A stretch of DNA of 64,000 nucleotides from Populus alba (Eukaryota; Streptophyta; Magnoliopsida; Malpighiales; Salicaceae): NCBI RefSeq assembly GCF_005239225.2, contig NC_133300.1:20759584-20823583 (forward strand), given 5' to 3'. Positions 22,132 through 36,412 of the stretch are shown one piece after another; position 1 is the first letter of the stretch, and every line of letters starts with the position of its first letter. A program made the position numbers and the translations under genes. A model generated the notes under the pieces. It was not told where the DNA came from and did no database searches. It saw only the letters and a list, made by a program, of their open reading frames with translations.

Positions 22132-25100
22132 CTAACACACACCATTCATCTTCCTTTGCATGACGAACTTCCTCCAAGCTGTAGTAATCTCTCTTGTTTT
22201 CTCCAGATCCCTCTTCTCTTTATTGGCCGCAGCTTCCTTCTCTTCATTAGCCAAAGCAATCTTGGTACTGATCCTGCATGGCAATGTCTCAAGCTCATGT
22301 AAGACCTTTTCAATGTCAAGAACAAGACGTTCGGCGAGTGTCCGAGAGAAATCTTCACGGATCACCACACGCAAGACAGTAACATGTTGAGCGTCAGGGG
22401 GCATGGTGTAGGCAGGCACAATCCAACCAAATCGCCTTAACATTTCGGATACCTCAAATTCCTTATGGCTGCTATTGTCCTTCAATGAAAAGGCCACTAA
22501 TGGCACCCCATTGTCTTTTGAGACAATGTTGAACTTGCCTGTGTTCTCCAGTCCTTGTTTAAGCACCATCATGTTGTCTCTGCAATTTTCCATAACATTT
22601 TTGTATCCCTGTAGGTAAACAAAATTTGTTATATATTTATATAAAAAAGGGGTTCGAACTCGAGATCTCTCGATGAAAAAGGAACGTGGATGCGAGTTAA
22701 GCTACAAGCTTATCCGCACATGGTTAGACTCACCTCATAGCCCAAGCGAATGAGTTGGTAATATTGAGCAATAACTTGACTAGATCCTGCGAAAGATAAA
22801 GATTAAGGCACATTGAGTTTAGTTTCCAATCATGAAATACTGAAGAAAAGATTAAGAATTATGGATGTTTGTCATGATTTATACCTTTGGAGAAGTTGAG
22901 GGTGAAGGTGGGTTGATCAGCTCCAAGATAATTAATATGAAAAATAAGTTCTTCCGGCAAGTCCTCTTTGTTCCTCCAAACGACCCAACCAATTCCTGCA
23001 TAGACGAGTCCATATTTGTGCCCGCTAACATTGATACTCTTCACCAACGGCAACCTGAAATCCCACTCAAGTTCTGGGTATATAAAAGGAGCAATGAAGC
23101 CACCGCTTGCCGCATCGACATGGATCGGAGTATCCCATCTACAGAAGAAGAAAATCAGCATTAAACAATATGTAAATTGGAATACTCAGATTGATAAATT
23201 CTTTCATTCCCATGATATCATGAAGTTTACAAAAAAGAAAAAGAAAAAAGAGATTAATTACCCAGTTTCCTTGTTCTTCTCCACCAAGAGATCATTCAAG
23301 AGCTTAACATCTTCAAATTCTCCATTAAGGGTGGAGCCAAGGATAGCTGCAACACAGATTGTGTTCTCATCCACCATTTTCACAGCCTTTTCTGGATCCA
23401 TCACATAGTAACCATCTCTAAGCTTCACCTCCTTCAACTCCACTTCAAAATACCTTGCAAATTTCTCCCAACACACCTTCAAACACGAATGAACATCAGA
23501 TTATTTGGTATGATTGTTAGCGCATTATGATTCTAAGTTATAACTTACAAGCTATCTTGTGATGTTATGTATTAATCATATTAGAATACCTGAACATTGG
23601 CTCCGGTGACAATGTTAGGCTTATCATAGGGCTTTCCCTCAGCTTTCATCTTGTTCTGCCACTTTCTCTTGAATGCTAAACCAGCCAACATTATAGCCTC
23701 GGAGGATCCTACGGTTCCGACTCCAATTGCTGTCTCTGAGTCTCCAAGTGGTGCATTGAAGAGATGGGCTATTATGTTAACACATCGGTTTCTGCATAAA
23801 CAATCATCAAACTGTTAAGCTCCTTTGGTCAAAATGTTCTTGTAAATTTCATATTTTCTACATCACCATTTGAAATAAATCATCGATCCAATTTAGAAGA
23901 CAGACAAACAAATGTATCAATCAATAATTCACTCTAGATAGTAATTGCTACCATTTTTTTTTAGATTTTTTCTTGCAAAGACGAATTTAAGTGTAGCTCA
24001 TGAATCCATTACTTTTGTTGATTAAAATTACATTGAACCTATCCAATACAATTTTTTTGTAAAATCATTACTCTTAAAACTTGTTCTAGAAGAGATTTCC
24101 TTTCTCTTTTTTTTTTTTTGTAAAATCATTAAGCCTCGAGGAATAATCAGATTTTCTTAGGGGAAAGGAGCATATGTTCAACACAAATCATGAACAACCA
24201 AGAATTAAAGAGCCGTGACTGGTCCATACAGTACACCGACTCCATTCACTCATCTATCATCATCACTGGCTACATGGACCAAAAGTATAGTTGTATTTTT
24301 CTAATTCCATTTTGAGAGATAAGATGAAAAAGCACTTCTGATATGGGGCACTTGGTCTAGTGGAATTCGATATGATAAAACATGGAAAAAGTCCTGAAAG
24401 TACTTGTATGAGGAAAAAAGTGTCAAAAAGCTAAGAAAATCTTTGCATTTGGCAATTGGTTTTGGAAAAAAATCAAGCAAATTAGCAGAATTTTGTACAA
24501 AATAACACGTTCAATTCATAGATTTTCAGAGAGTGAATAGCTATAATTAATTACTAACTTTCTATGGCCGGCAGTTGAATATTCATGCCGTGTGTTTTGG
24601 ATGGCTCGTCCTATCACCATCTACACAGCTAATAGTTCAATAAATAATTTGGGACCTACAACTACAAATCAATGGCTTCAATTTCGGCAAGAATGAAGAC
24701 TAAAGTAATTCAATTTGAAAGCATTAACTATTCCGAATCCAATTCGATTGATTTTCGTACTTTATAAGGTAGCTTCCTTCCGATTTCTGTTTGGTGGGTC
24801 AATAATTGATTGAAACAAGTATGCAGGCACCGGCCTCATAATTCACAACAAAAACAAATGGACACATTAAGGGGTTGATTAAAAAAAATAATCATTATTT
24901 CACTTGAATTTATTTTAACTTTTTTTATATATATAATTGAATCCAAAGTGAAACCATTCCTTCAAAGTAATTCAAGTATTCACTATGACTTTTCCGATCA
25001 CACACACACACACACACATATATAATCTTTAAGTTGGGGAATACATATAAACAACCAAAATTTATAAATTTATAAATCAAATTGTTGAAAAAGTAATTTG

Positions 25101-26512
25101 AAAAACATTATTTTATATTCTCTTTGAGTTGAAAAGTATTATTTTATTATACTTGCCTCACCTAAATTTATCTACTCTCCTCTGCTTTTCACAATAGATA
25201 TCATCACATATGATCTAGAATTTTGAAAAAGAAATTTGAGACTGACATGCGCTTTTGAAAGTTTGATTGATTTAAAAAGGATTTAATTTATTGTAGATAT
25301 TCTTCTTCTATTTTCATTGGCTGCGCCGCGTATTGATCAAACAGCCACACCTTCTTGACTTTTTATTTGAATATATATAATTGTTTCCATTTGACTACGT
25401 CATATCTAGGAAATGACATTGCTTTTAGCAAATTTGAAATTTAGTAATTGTCTTTATTTAATTATTATACAGTTCAGCGATGTGGCTGGCCGAAGCCTGC
25501 CGATCGAGAAGTGGACATGGATATTATTAGTATTTTCCTAACAGTATACTCTTAAGGCGTAATCTCAGTTATAATCAAGATTTAGGAATAAATAATATGC
25601 TAATTAAAACGATGGAGGCACCAACGAACAGTATTGAGATCATCCAGTTCCTAAATGTTATCACCAAGAAGTTCAGCTCAAACATTAGATTTATACTAAA
25701 GAAATTAACCGTCCAATCTATATTACATTCTCTACACTCATCTCAAGAATCAAACCTATCATGATTAGGTTACTCGTCAAAATTAAATTTCTTCACCATT
25801 GCTGTGCGCTTATAAACACTATTGGATTTACTTTGAAATTAATATCCCCACTCCCCACGAAAAGTTATAGCAATAGTTAATGTTATTAATTAATTATAAT
25901 TAAGAAGGAACAACGTGGCCAGAACCAATCCATTATTTTAATGGATCACCCCTACCCCATGTTGAAATCGATCAGTGTGAACTTGACCAGATTAAGATGA
26001 TCTATATATAAAATTAGCTAGTTTCCAAAAGTTGGTCATGGGATAATTATTTAACCTCTTTTTTTGTTTTTTGAAAAAAAATGGTGTGTGTGCGTGTGTG
26101 GAGGTGATGACTTGCCTGAAGCTCAGTGGTGACAGGGTATTCATCCATGTCCACGTAGTTTTTGTTGATAGAAGCCATGATAAGCTTATCACATTCAGGC
26201 TCCATCCATGTGGTCACAAATGACGCTAGGTTAAGCCTAGGGTTACCATCCAACATGAGCTCGTCGTTTATGATCTGAAAGGCTGCCTCCTTTGGGATCG
26301 AGTTTTCTGGCATCTTGAACCTATCCAAAAGTGAAGAAAAATAAAGAAACTCCATTTAGTCATGTATTTACATAGCTGATTTGAAGGAAATGGAACAGTA
26401 AATAAAGAAAATACATGATCAAGTACCTCGGAAGTGAAGCTCGGACATATCTCGAGGCGAAGGTTGAGTGAACGGAGACATCAGATTCAGAAGCTGTCTT
26501 GGAGAGAACCAT
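22132..26512 (-). CDS. GAD: Glutamate decarboxylase (PLP-dependent, calmodulin-binding)
   Basis: Seven minus-strand exons: 26427-26512, 26116-26320, 23590-23790, 23262-23476, 22885-23138, 22734-22786 and 22132-22608. They give 496 aa in the family frame, matching plant GADs. It converts L-glutamate to GABA and CO2 in the cytosol. Features: [18 protein letters not shown] start, [16 protein letters not shown] lysine in SGHKYG (Lys277), HVDAASGGF, and a C-terminal tail with Trp and Lys/Arg clusters ([12 protein letters not shown]) that binds Ca2+/calmodulin. Oddity: intron 2 (about 2.3 kb) has a GC donor (CAG|GCAAGT). Its only visible acceptor (TATGCAG at 23798-23792) leaves one extra A before the AACCGA codons. 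Canonical use would shift the frame, so the copy may be broken, mis-sequenced, or spliced unusually. All other junctions are clean. A decayed sister lies at 18355-19301. Confidence 0.9.
23792..26115 (-). other. Long intron 2 of GAD
   Basis: 2.3 kb of AT-rich sequence with a GC donor at 26115-26114 and an AG acceptor at 23793-23792. It holds a (CA)n microsatellite at about 24999-25018. No exon, transposon protein or RNA gene was recognised inside. Its length far exceeds the other GAD introns (about 100-300 bp), suggesting insertion(s), but no element ends were found. Confidence 0.7.
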
Positions 26513-26604
26513 GGTTGGTGATCAAGAGAAATGTTCAGTACTGTTGATGAATTAGGAAGAAGTCAAGAATGAAGATGTGTGAGGAAAGTGATACCATGGG
26601 TAGG

Positions 26605-26612
26605 TTTATATA
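26605..26612 (-). promoter_or_regulatory. Putative TATA box of GAD
   Basis: TATATAAA on the minus strand about 95 bp upstream of the ATG at 26512. Confidence 0.55.
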
Positions 26613-26867
26613 GAGATGAAAAGGAAAGGTCGATGGTCATTGGTCAGCCCAAGTAGTTAAATATTTCTGTTCAAAAACAAAAAACAATGTTGGTCTAAAT
26701 AGTTGTGCATACACAGTCATATTCCTTGCAATATAAAGAAGGTGTTGAAGATCATACATTGATGGTGGCTTCCCTGCTAGCAACCAATACCATCTTGGCT
26801 TTTGTCCAATACAACTGGCTATCTTGTTTTTTAATTTACCCACTTCATCATGCTAATAAGAACGTTC

Positions 26868-26985
26868 TTTGGAATCAGCAGGAGCTGTTGTTGGACTGAA
26901 CTATTAGGATATAATTTTTTTTTGTATGGATTCCATGTTGGCACATTATTTTTTATTCTTTGGAACAGCTCGTCAGATTTTTTTT
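26868..26985. repeat. Direct repeat, copy 1 (partner at 27649)
   Basis: About 118 bp, including GGACTGAACTATTAGGATAT and GGCACATTATTTTTTATTC, recurs at 27649-27766 in the same orientation with few differences. The copies are about 780 bp apart. Confidence 0.9.
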
Positions 26986-26986
26986 T

Positions 26987-26988
<2 letters not shown>

Positions 26989-27019
<31 letters not shown>
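26989..27019. repeat. (CT)n microsatellite
   Basis: About 15 CT units immediately after repeat copy 1. Confidence 0.95.
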
Positions 27020-27021
<2 letters not shown>

Positions 27022-27648
27022 TCTGCTTGCTTTTCCCCCATGCCGTGACTTTCCTCTCCCACTGCAAAGAGATTTCGGTTTTGGAGATTTTGGGTTCAAG
27101 AAGGGTTGGAGAAAACAAGTAAGTCTTTCCTCTCCTTATTGCCTACAATTAGTGAATTGAATGTGGAAGAACCAAAGAAGATTTAGGGTTTTCATTTTAC
27201 GTTGATGATGTCATAGTTTAAGGATTTATTTTGTGTTAGATTGCTTAAAATGAACTGAGTTAATGTTTGGATTATGAGTTTCTTGAATGACATGGTGTTT
27301 ATAGGATTGGGTTTTGCAGATTTTCGATTAGCAAACTAGCCGATCGACCAGTTGGGCTGAACCTATTAAACCGATTAAGCGGTTCACTTGTTGCTATCAG
27401 CTGACCGATTAGTTTGTATAATGGTCAACTGGTTGGTCAATATAGTCGACTAGTTATCCCTTTTTGGTGTGGCTAATTGTTTTTTCTTTTAGTTGTTGAT
27501 AGTTTAAGGAATAATAAGATCTTTTTCAATTCTATTCAATTCGTTTGTATATAAGATTTAGTTTCGAGTAGTTTTTGAATGCATGTTTATTTTTTAAAAT
27601 AGGTTCAGCTGATACAACTCTAGTTCATCCTTAATGAGTCGGAGTTGT
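27020..27648. other. Spacer between the two 118-bp direct repeats
   Basis: Unique sequence with a run of short GACCGATTAG/GGTCAACTGGTTGG-like motifs near 27340-27470, probably dispersed-repeat derived. No gene recognised. Confidence 0.45.
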
Positions 27649-27766
27649 TGGAATAAGCAGGAGTTGTTGTATGACTGAACTATTAGTATATTTTTTTTTT
27701 TTGTATGGATATCATGTTGGCACATTATTTTTTATTCTTTGGAATAGCTCATTAGATTTTTTTTTA
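27649..27766. repeat. Direct repeat, copy 2 (partner at 26868)
   Basis: Counterpart of 26868-26985. The 3' neighbour differs: the (CT)n tract of copy 1 is absent here. Confidence 0.9.
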
Positions 27767-28396
27767 AGTGTTAAAAATATATAAAAGCATTGGCGAATCA
27801 CTTTCATGTATTTCAAAAAATTACTATTGAAATTTCTTTCATGCATTTCACAAATGAGTAGGTTATTTGAAAAATAAAACCAATGTTAAAAACACTTTCA
27901 TGTTTTTCACTTGGACAGGTTGCCCATAAAAATAGACCTCCTAAAAAATCTTCATATTTTTCAACATTCGGGCAGGTTACCCATGAGATTTAAATCAACG
28001 AAAAAGAATCGATGAGATGATACAATTCTTTTCTCATTTATTTTTTCAATCAAGGTAAGTTGCTAAAACGATACGATCTTGTCTCAATCCACAGATCAAG
28101 TAGATCTGTGGATTGATACTACCTCATTTTCAAGTATATATATCCTTTGTTAACTTTATTGTTTTTTTTTTCTTTATAAGCTTAGGATACAAAGTCTTTT
28201 TCAAGACTTTGCGTCATAAGCGTTTAAAAGAAAGGGCAACTGTAATAACTCAATTTTGAATTCTCCAAAAAAAATTTGTATGTTCTTTTATTTCTATTTT
28301 TATTCAAAAAAATCCAAAAAAAAATTTAAGAAAAATTTTAAAATTCAAAAATATTTTTTTTGGGTCAATCACCTTTTTTCCATAAAAAAAAAAAAA
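27767..28396. other. Repeat-derived spacer, possible LTR fragment
   Basis: Contains repeated CACTTTCATG(T/C) tracts and GGCAACTGTAATAACTCAATTTTG near 28237, which resembles the TG-start edge of some plant Ty3-type LTRs. The 87-bp repeat array that follows would fit such an element. No coding region, so the assignment is weak. Confidence 0.35.
28084..28116. repeat. Perfect 14-bp inverted repeat with 5-nt loop
   Basis: TCAATCCACAGATC (28084-28097), spacer AAGTA, then GATCTGTGGATTGA (28103-28116). A perfect hairpin or cruciform-capable palindrome in non-coding DNA. No run of T follows, so it is not a simple terminator. Confidence 0.95.
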
Positions 28397-28399
28397 AAG

Positions 28400-28810
28400 A
28401 GTCAATCCAAGACAAACCATGTTGATTGGGGTAAAAACTAAGTTTTAGGCCGGTTCAGGTCAAAACTGTCATTTTCAATGAAAACCGATTTCACTAGGCA
28501 GTACAAGTCAAACCATGTTGAATGGGGTAAAAAATAAATTTCACGTCGTTTTGGGTCAAAACTGTCATTTCTCGTTAAAATCGTGTTCACGGGACAATAC
28601 AGGGCAAACCATATCAATTGAGGTAAAAAATGAGTTTGAGGTTGTTTTGGGTCAAAATCATCATTCTCAGTCAAAATCGTGCTCATCGGGTTAATACAAA
28701 TCAAACCATGTCAACCGAGATAAAAATGAGTTTCAGAGTACCATTTTGGGTTAAGATTGTTATTTTTTTGTCAAAACCAAGTCCCTTGAGTTAATACCGG
28801 TCAAAAAATA
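28400..28810. repeat. Tandem array of ~87-bp units (4-5 diverged copies)
   Basis: The order CAAACCATGTTGA(T/A)TGGGGTAAAAA, then TTTTGGGTCAAAACTGTCATT, then AAAATCGTGTTCAC recurs at about 28413, 28510, 28604 and 28690, with a last degenerate copy near 28745. Units diverge by substitutions and small indels. GGGTCAAAA-type arrays of this kind occur in plant retrotransposon-derived repeats. Confidence 0.85.
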
Positions 28811-29480
28811 TTTTTCGATGTTTGAAATTAATTTTTCAATAATCAAAATTGAAATTAATCATAACAAACCGAGTACAAATATCTGGACCAGTGTTTAATT
28901 TGAAATTTCTAATTTTCTTTCTCAAGTTACTAGATTGCAACTCTAATAAAATCTATATTTTTTCAATTAATTATTTTGTTAATAAAAAAAATTAAAGTCA
29001 CCAAGCAATGTCGTGTATCAACAAACACCAACCACCTTTTAGAGCCCTTGTAAATAGAAGTTCTACTTATCAAATAAATTAAGTTCAGTAATCTTCTTTA
29101 CATACAATCCAGCCAGTCCACTCTAGTATGCAAGCATTCTGCCCCCACCTTATAAAACAATAATGTCCTGAATTCGTTGATCAAGAAAAATTAATAAGCT
29201 GTTAAAAAATTAATTCAAAATTGGCAGACTCCCTTGTTGTTATTTGATATATAGACTATAGAGCACAGTCTAGTAAGTGAACATATACATCCATATATAT
29301 ACATACATACAGATATATAAATTTGTTCTTTTGAACTTTTTTGTCCTTTTTACGATAAAGGAGACTCATGCACTGTTGCTTCATACAACTTAAGACTTCT
29401 TGGTATTTTTAAAACAAGTTTTTAATACGTACATCATCTCTATCACAAGTGACAACTCTTCATATTTTAACATAGGATAG
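28811..29480. other. Spacer, nothing recognised
   Basis: AT-rich sequence with a short ATATACATACATAC tract near 29290. No gene or element assigned. Confidence 0.45.
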
Positions 29481-29484
29481 GTCA

Positions 29485-30095
29485 AAAGCACCTCAGATTC
29501 TGACAGAGACATCATCACTTGCTTTTGTACAAACGTTCTTCATACTGTTGTGCTTGCTGCTCAGGAAGTTAAAGGATACATTCTTAGGAAGTTTGTTTCC
29601 AAAATAAGAGATAAATTATCTGCTACCAAAGTAAGGAATAAGGGAATGTCAGAAAGTAAAATTGCAGGCGATTGTGTTGCCTTTACTTGGATATTAGATA
29701 TTGATGAACATTTGGTTTTTATCACCTCATGCTTGCTCTAATACTTAATGATGAATGGATGAATATTCTTCATGCAATATAATAAATAGATCACAGACAG
29801 TTCCAACTCCTGTTCAAGGCCCTGTGGTGAAGGCTGAAGGCTCTGTCTGCATTTTAAACAACCTACGCAGTTATAATGCCATGTCATCTTCTCTTTACAG
29901 GGACCCCAAGTTCATGGATCTCTTACTGGGGCAATCTTGGATGGCACATGGACTCATACAATCATCAGATATCCAAACAACAACTTGGAACATGTTGGCT
30001 TGTGTCATGTGCGCGAGTTGATCTCAAATGGAACTCTATCAGCTTTGCCAGAGAAAAAGAACAAGACAGAGTACGTCACGATATTGCATCCTAAT
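29485..30095 (+). pseudogene. Unrecognised exon-like fragments, possibly the 3' end of a decayed gene
   Basis: Two stretches look like plant exons. At about 29568-29667 an AG acceptor (GCTGCTCAG) leads into EVKGYILRKFVSKIRD. At 29900-30095 TTTACAG leads into an open frame of about 65 residues (GPQVHGSLTGAILDGTWTHT, then HVGLCHVRELISNG, ending before TAA at 30093). Base composition is less AT-rich than the surroundings. I do not recognise the protein. No upstream exons with a start codon were found, so this may be the tail of a truncated gene or a captured fragment. A functional gene cannot be excluded. Confidence 0.4.
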
Positions 30096-30099
30096 TAAA

Positions 30100-31024
30100 A
30101 GATAACTAATTCATTTAGCAAATTTAACTTGCTAAATCATTATTAAATTCTATGTTTGTCTGATTTTTTTTCCCAGCTTTCGCTGGGGTTTCTGCTGATG
30201 GTTATTCGGGGACTTCAATTTGTTCCATGTTGCTGCTCTCGTAGTTCACTGCCAGAACGTTTAAACCAACAGATTTATTAAAGGAATATTCATATCGGTA
30301 ATTTAAGGTCAAGCTTACCAACGGAATTTTTTCCATCCATAATTCCGGCGGTATATACTTTTACAGTTTAAAAAAACCACACTTGAAATATGACAGAGTG
30401 CCCTTCGCCTGCGAATGTGTTCTTAAACCCTATTTTCTTTTGGACTAAGATTTTATATCCATTAAAGATTAGAAAAGCCTTCAAATTAAAATAAAAAATA
30501 ATTATTTAAAATTTGCTATATTTCTAAATTGAATTTACAATTTTTTTTATTTGATTTGAGATTCATATATTCATCTTTCAAGTTTTGCTTAAAATCTTAT
30601 TGTTTTTTTCTTTATTTTCAAGTTTCTTAGTTTGATTAGAGATTTAATTAAGGAATTGTAACCCTGGTAAAGAAACAAACTACACCAAAATTATTTATTT
30701 AATAATATAAATATAAAGTAGGGTTATATCACTTTCTTATTTAACTGTCATCTCGTTTAGGACTGTCCTTTTCTTGTTTTCCTTCCGAGAGATCAAAAAT
30801 AAACGAGAAAAAAGCAGCCCTAAACGCAAGTAAGCAGAGAATACGATCAAAAACACGTTATAGCAAAGTTGTTGGCCGAAAAAAGCCAAATTGAAAATAA
30901 AATCAAACAAGGGACCGAAGAGAGGAAAAATAAAGCTGAGTTGATTAAATTCATGAATCATCTAATCATCCCCTTTCTTCCTTCTTTCTCATCTCCTTTA
31001 TTTCCTTCCAATAAGAAGCTCGAA
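30100..31024. other. Spacer and 3' flank of ICDH
   Basis: AT-rich. The part adjoining 31024 is probably ICDH 3' UTR. No gene recognised. Confidence 0.5.
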
Positions 31025-34372
<3,348 letters not shown>

Positions 34373-35760
34373 TTTTATGTTGTCTTGTTTTTTAATGAAG
34401 CTCAAAGAGTTTTAAAGATTGAAACTTTTATGTTGTCTTTCTATCTTTCTCCTCCCGTAAATTAGCAGAGAAGGAAAACGAGACAGAGAGCAGAGAAAAG
34501 ACAAGAGGAAGGAGGAACTGGTTTAAACTTTAAAAGTATATTCAACTGGGGAGTGTTTTGTCCTCCTAATCACTTTGTCCTTGTGTTTTGTTTGAATTAC
34601 ACATTTGGCCAACCTAACGTTCTCCACCAATATGCCAGCATGGCAAATTTATTCAATGTTGGGCTTCTTTTTTTTTTTTTTTGAAAAGATAAAAAATAGA
34701 TATTTCGAATGTATTAAACTGCACAAGTCATGAGTTCTGATTTAATTTAAATTGACTTAGTTAATAAAATATATATTTTTTTTAATTTTAAAGTTAAAAT
34801 AATGTTATTTTATATAAAAAAATTAATTTAAATTTTAATTGCATTGATTAAGTTATGAGTTGACTTGTTGAGTTATACTGTATTAATTTCCAAATAATTT
34901 TTTAAAATTTAATCTAGGTTATAAAAATAAATTAGTTAATTTATAATTAATTCATCATCAATTTAATAATTATAATATTAATTGATGTTAAAAATATGTT
35001 CAGGAAACAAATTATTTCACAACTTAAATAATTATAATATATTTATATATATATTATTATTTTGAATTTAAATGGATGAGATATTAAGATAAATAATTTT
35101 TTCTTATTCATTCACACAATATAAATTATTTGCTAGAGATTCATTAAGAAAGATTTCCTTTTCAATGTATAAAACATGATCCAAGAATGAAAAACTATTA
35201 ACTACTTCTTATGTGTTGCTCATGAAGAACCCTATGATCTCACTTTCATATTTATTAGTTATTAAAATCAAAAGGTACATTAAGGAGAAATTATTTGCTA
35301 ATGTGCTCATAATAGACATCAATAATGTTGAATGGAAGATAAAACTTTCTATCTTTGGTTTTATAATGTTTTTGTAATTCAATTATCCTAATTATTTTTT
35401 GATTAATTTTCACATCAGTTGAAAATAACTTTTGTCCCAATAATATTTAAATTGGTCAATGTTGTAGCAGGTAAATTATCTTAGTAATTGATTTTTCTGA
35501 CCATCTTGAGTTGAATTTTTCAACCTCCCTGTCTCATTTCTATCGAGCACCATTTACTTTGTCCCAAATTCCTCTCTCGTGGTAGGTGGGAGTAGAAACT
35601 AAATAAAGTTTTGGAGCACAAAAACAAAGGGTGACAACGATATGATAATCATGGCAAACATAAATTCTTTTTTTTTTTTTTGTCAGTTTGAGGATAAGAT
35701 TATATGATAGCAACACCATCTATCTAATAACTATGCTCGAGAATTGTTTCGTTATTATAT
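34373..35760. other. Upstream spacer of ICDH
   Basis: The first about 150 bp are likely 5' UTR/promoter. Beyond that the DNA is AT-rich, with dispersed-repeat-like tracts (GTTGAGTTATACTG near 34870). No gene recognised. Confidence 0.5.
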
Positions 35761-35764
35761 CAAA

Positions 35765-36370
35765 GAAAAAAATGATAGATTTTTTTTTCTTAAAGTTTTT
35801 TGTTGTTTTTTTTTCCTTTAATTTTAATTCTTATTTTTTAAAAATATTTTTTTTTCTTTTTTTTTTTTTTTGGCATTAACTTTGGTATTACAGCTTTGAA
35901 TTTTTAATTATAATTAAATGACTTATTAGGGCTTGTGAAAGTCTATAAAATGATCATTAGAAATAATTGATCTAGACAGAAGAAAAAAAGACTTTCCTTT
36001 TTTAATTATCTTTTTTTTCTTGATTTTTTCTTTTCTTGGCTTTTAGTTCTTAGTTTTTTAAAAAACTTTTTTTTTTCTTGTTTTAATTTTTTTTCATTCA
36101 TTGTTTCGTATTACCTTTCGTATAAAAACTTTGAGTTTTTAATTGTTCTTACAATTAAATAATCTATCAAGACTTGTGAAAATCTCTAGGTTAATCATTA
36201 GAAATAGTTGATCTAGATTAAAAAATAAATGAGAAACCTTTTTTTTTCTTCCTAATTTTTTTTTTCTTTCTTTACTTTTAATTCTTAGCTTTTTATAAAA
36301 AAAAAAAAACTTTTTTCTTTCTTATATTTAATTTTTTTGTTCATTATTCCCCATCACTTAACTTATATAG
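35765..36370. repeat. T-rich tandem repeat, three diverged copies of ~200-245 bp
   Basis: The pattern poly-T/TTTAATTCTTA, then AAAA and poly-T, then TTTGAGTTTTTAATTGT, then CTTGTGAAA, then ATCATTAGAAATA(A/G)TTGATCTAGA repeats. Copies start near 35765, 35976 and 36225, the third truncated. Strand-asymmetric T content is very high. Confidence 0.8.
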
Positions 36371-36373
36371 AAG

Positions 36374-36375
<2 letters not shown>

Positions 36376-36409
<34 letters not shown>
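36376..36409. repeat. (TAA)n microsatellite
   Basis: About 11 trinucleotide units. Confidence 0.95.

Positions 36410-36412
<3 letters not shown>

Noticed and set aside
24340..24420. tRNA-like phrase (CACTTGGTCTAGTGGAATTCGA)
   Set aside because: The D-arm-like GGTCTAGTGG and an ATTCGA are present, but they are too close together, and no acceptor stem or anticodon arm can be drawn.
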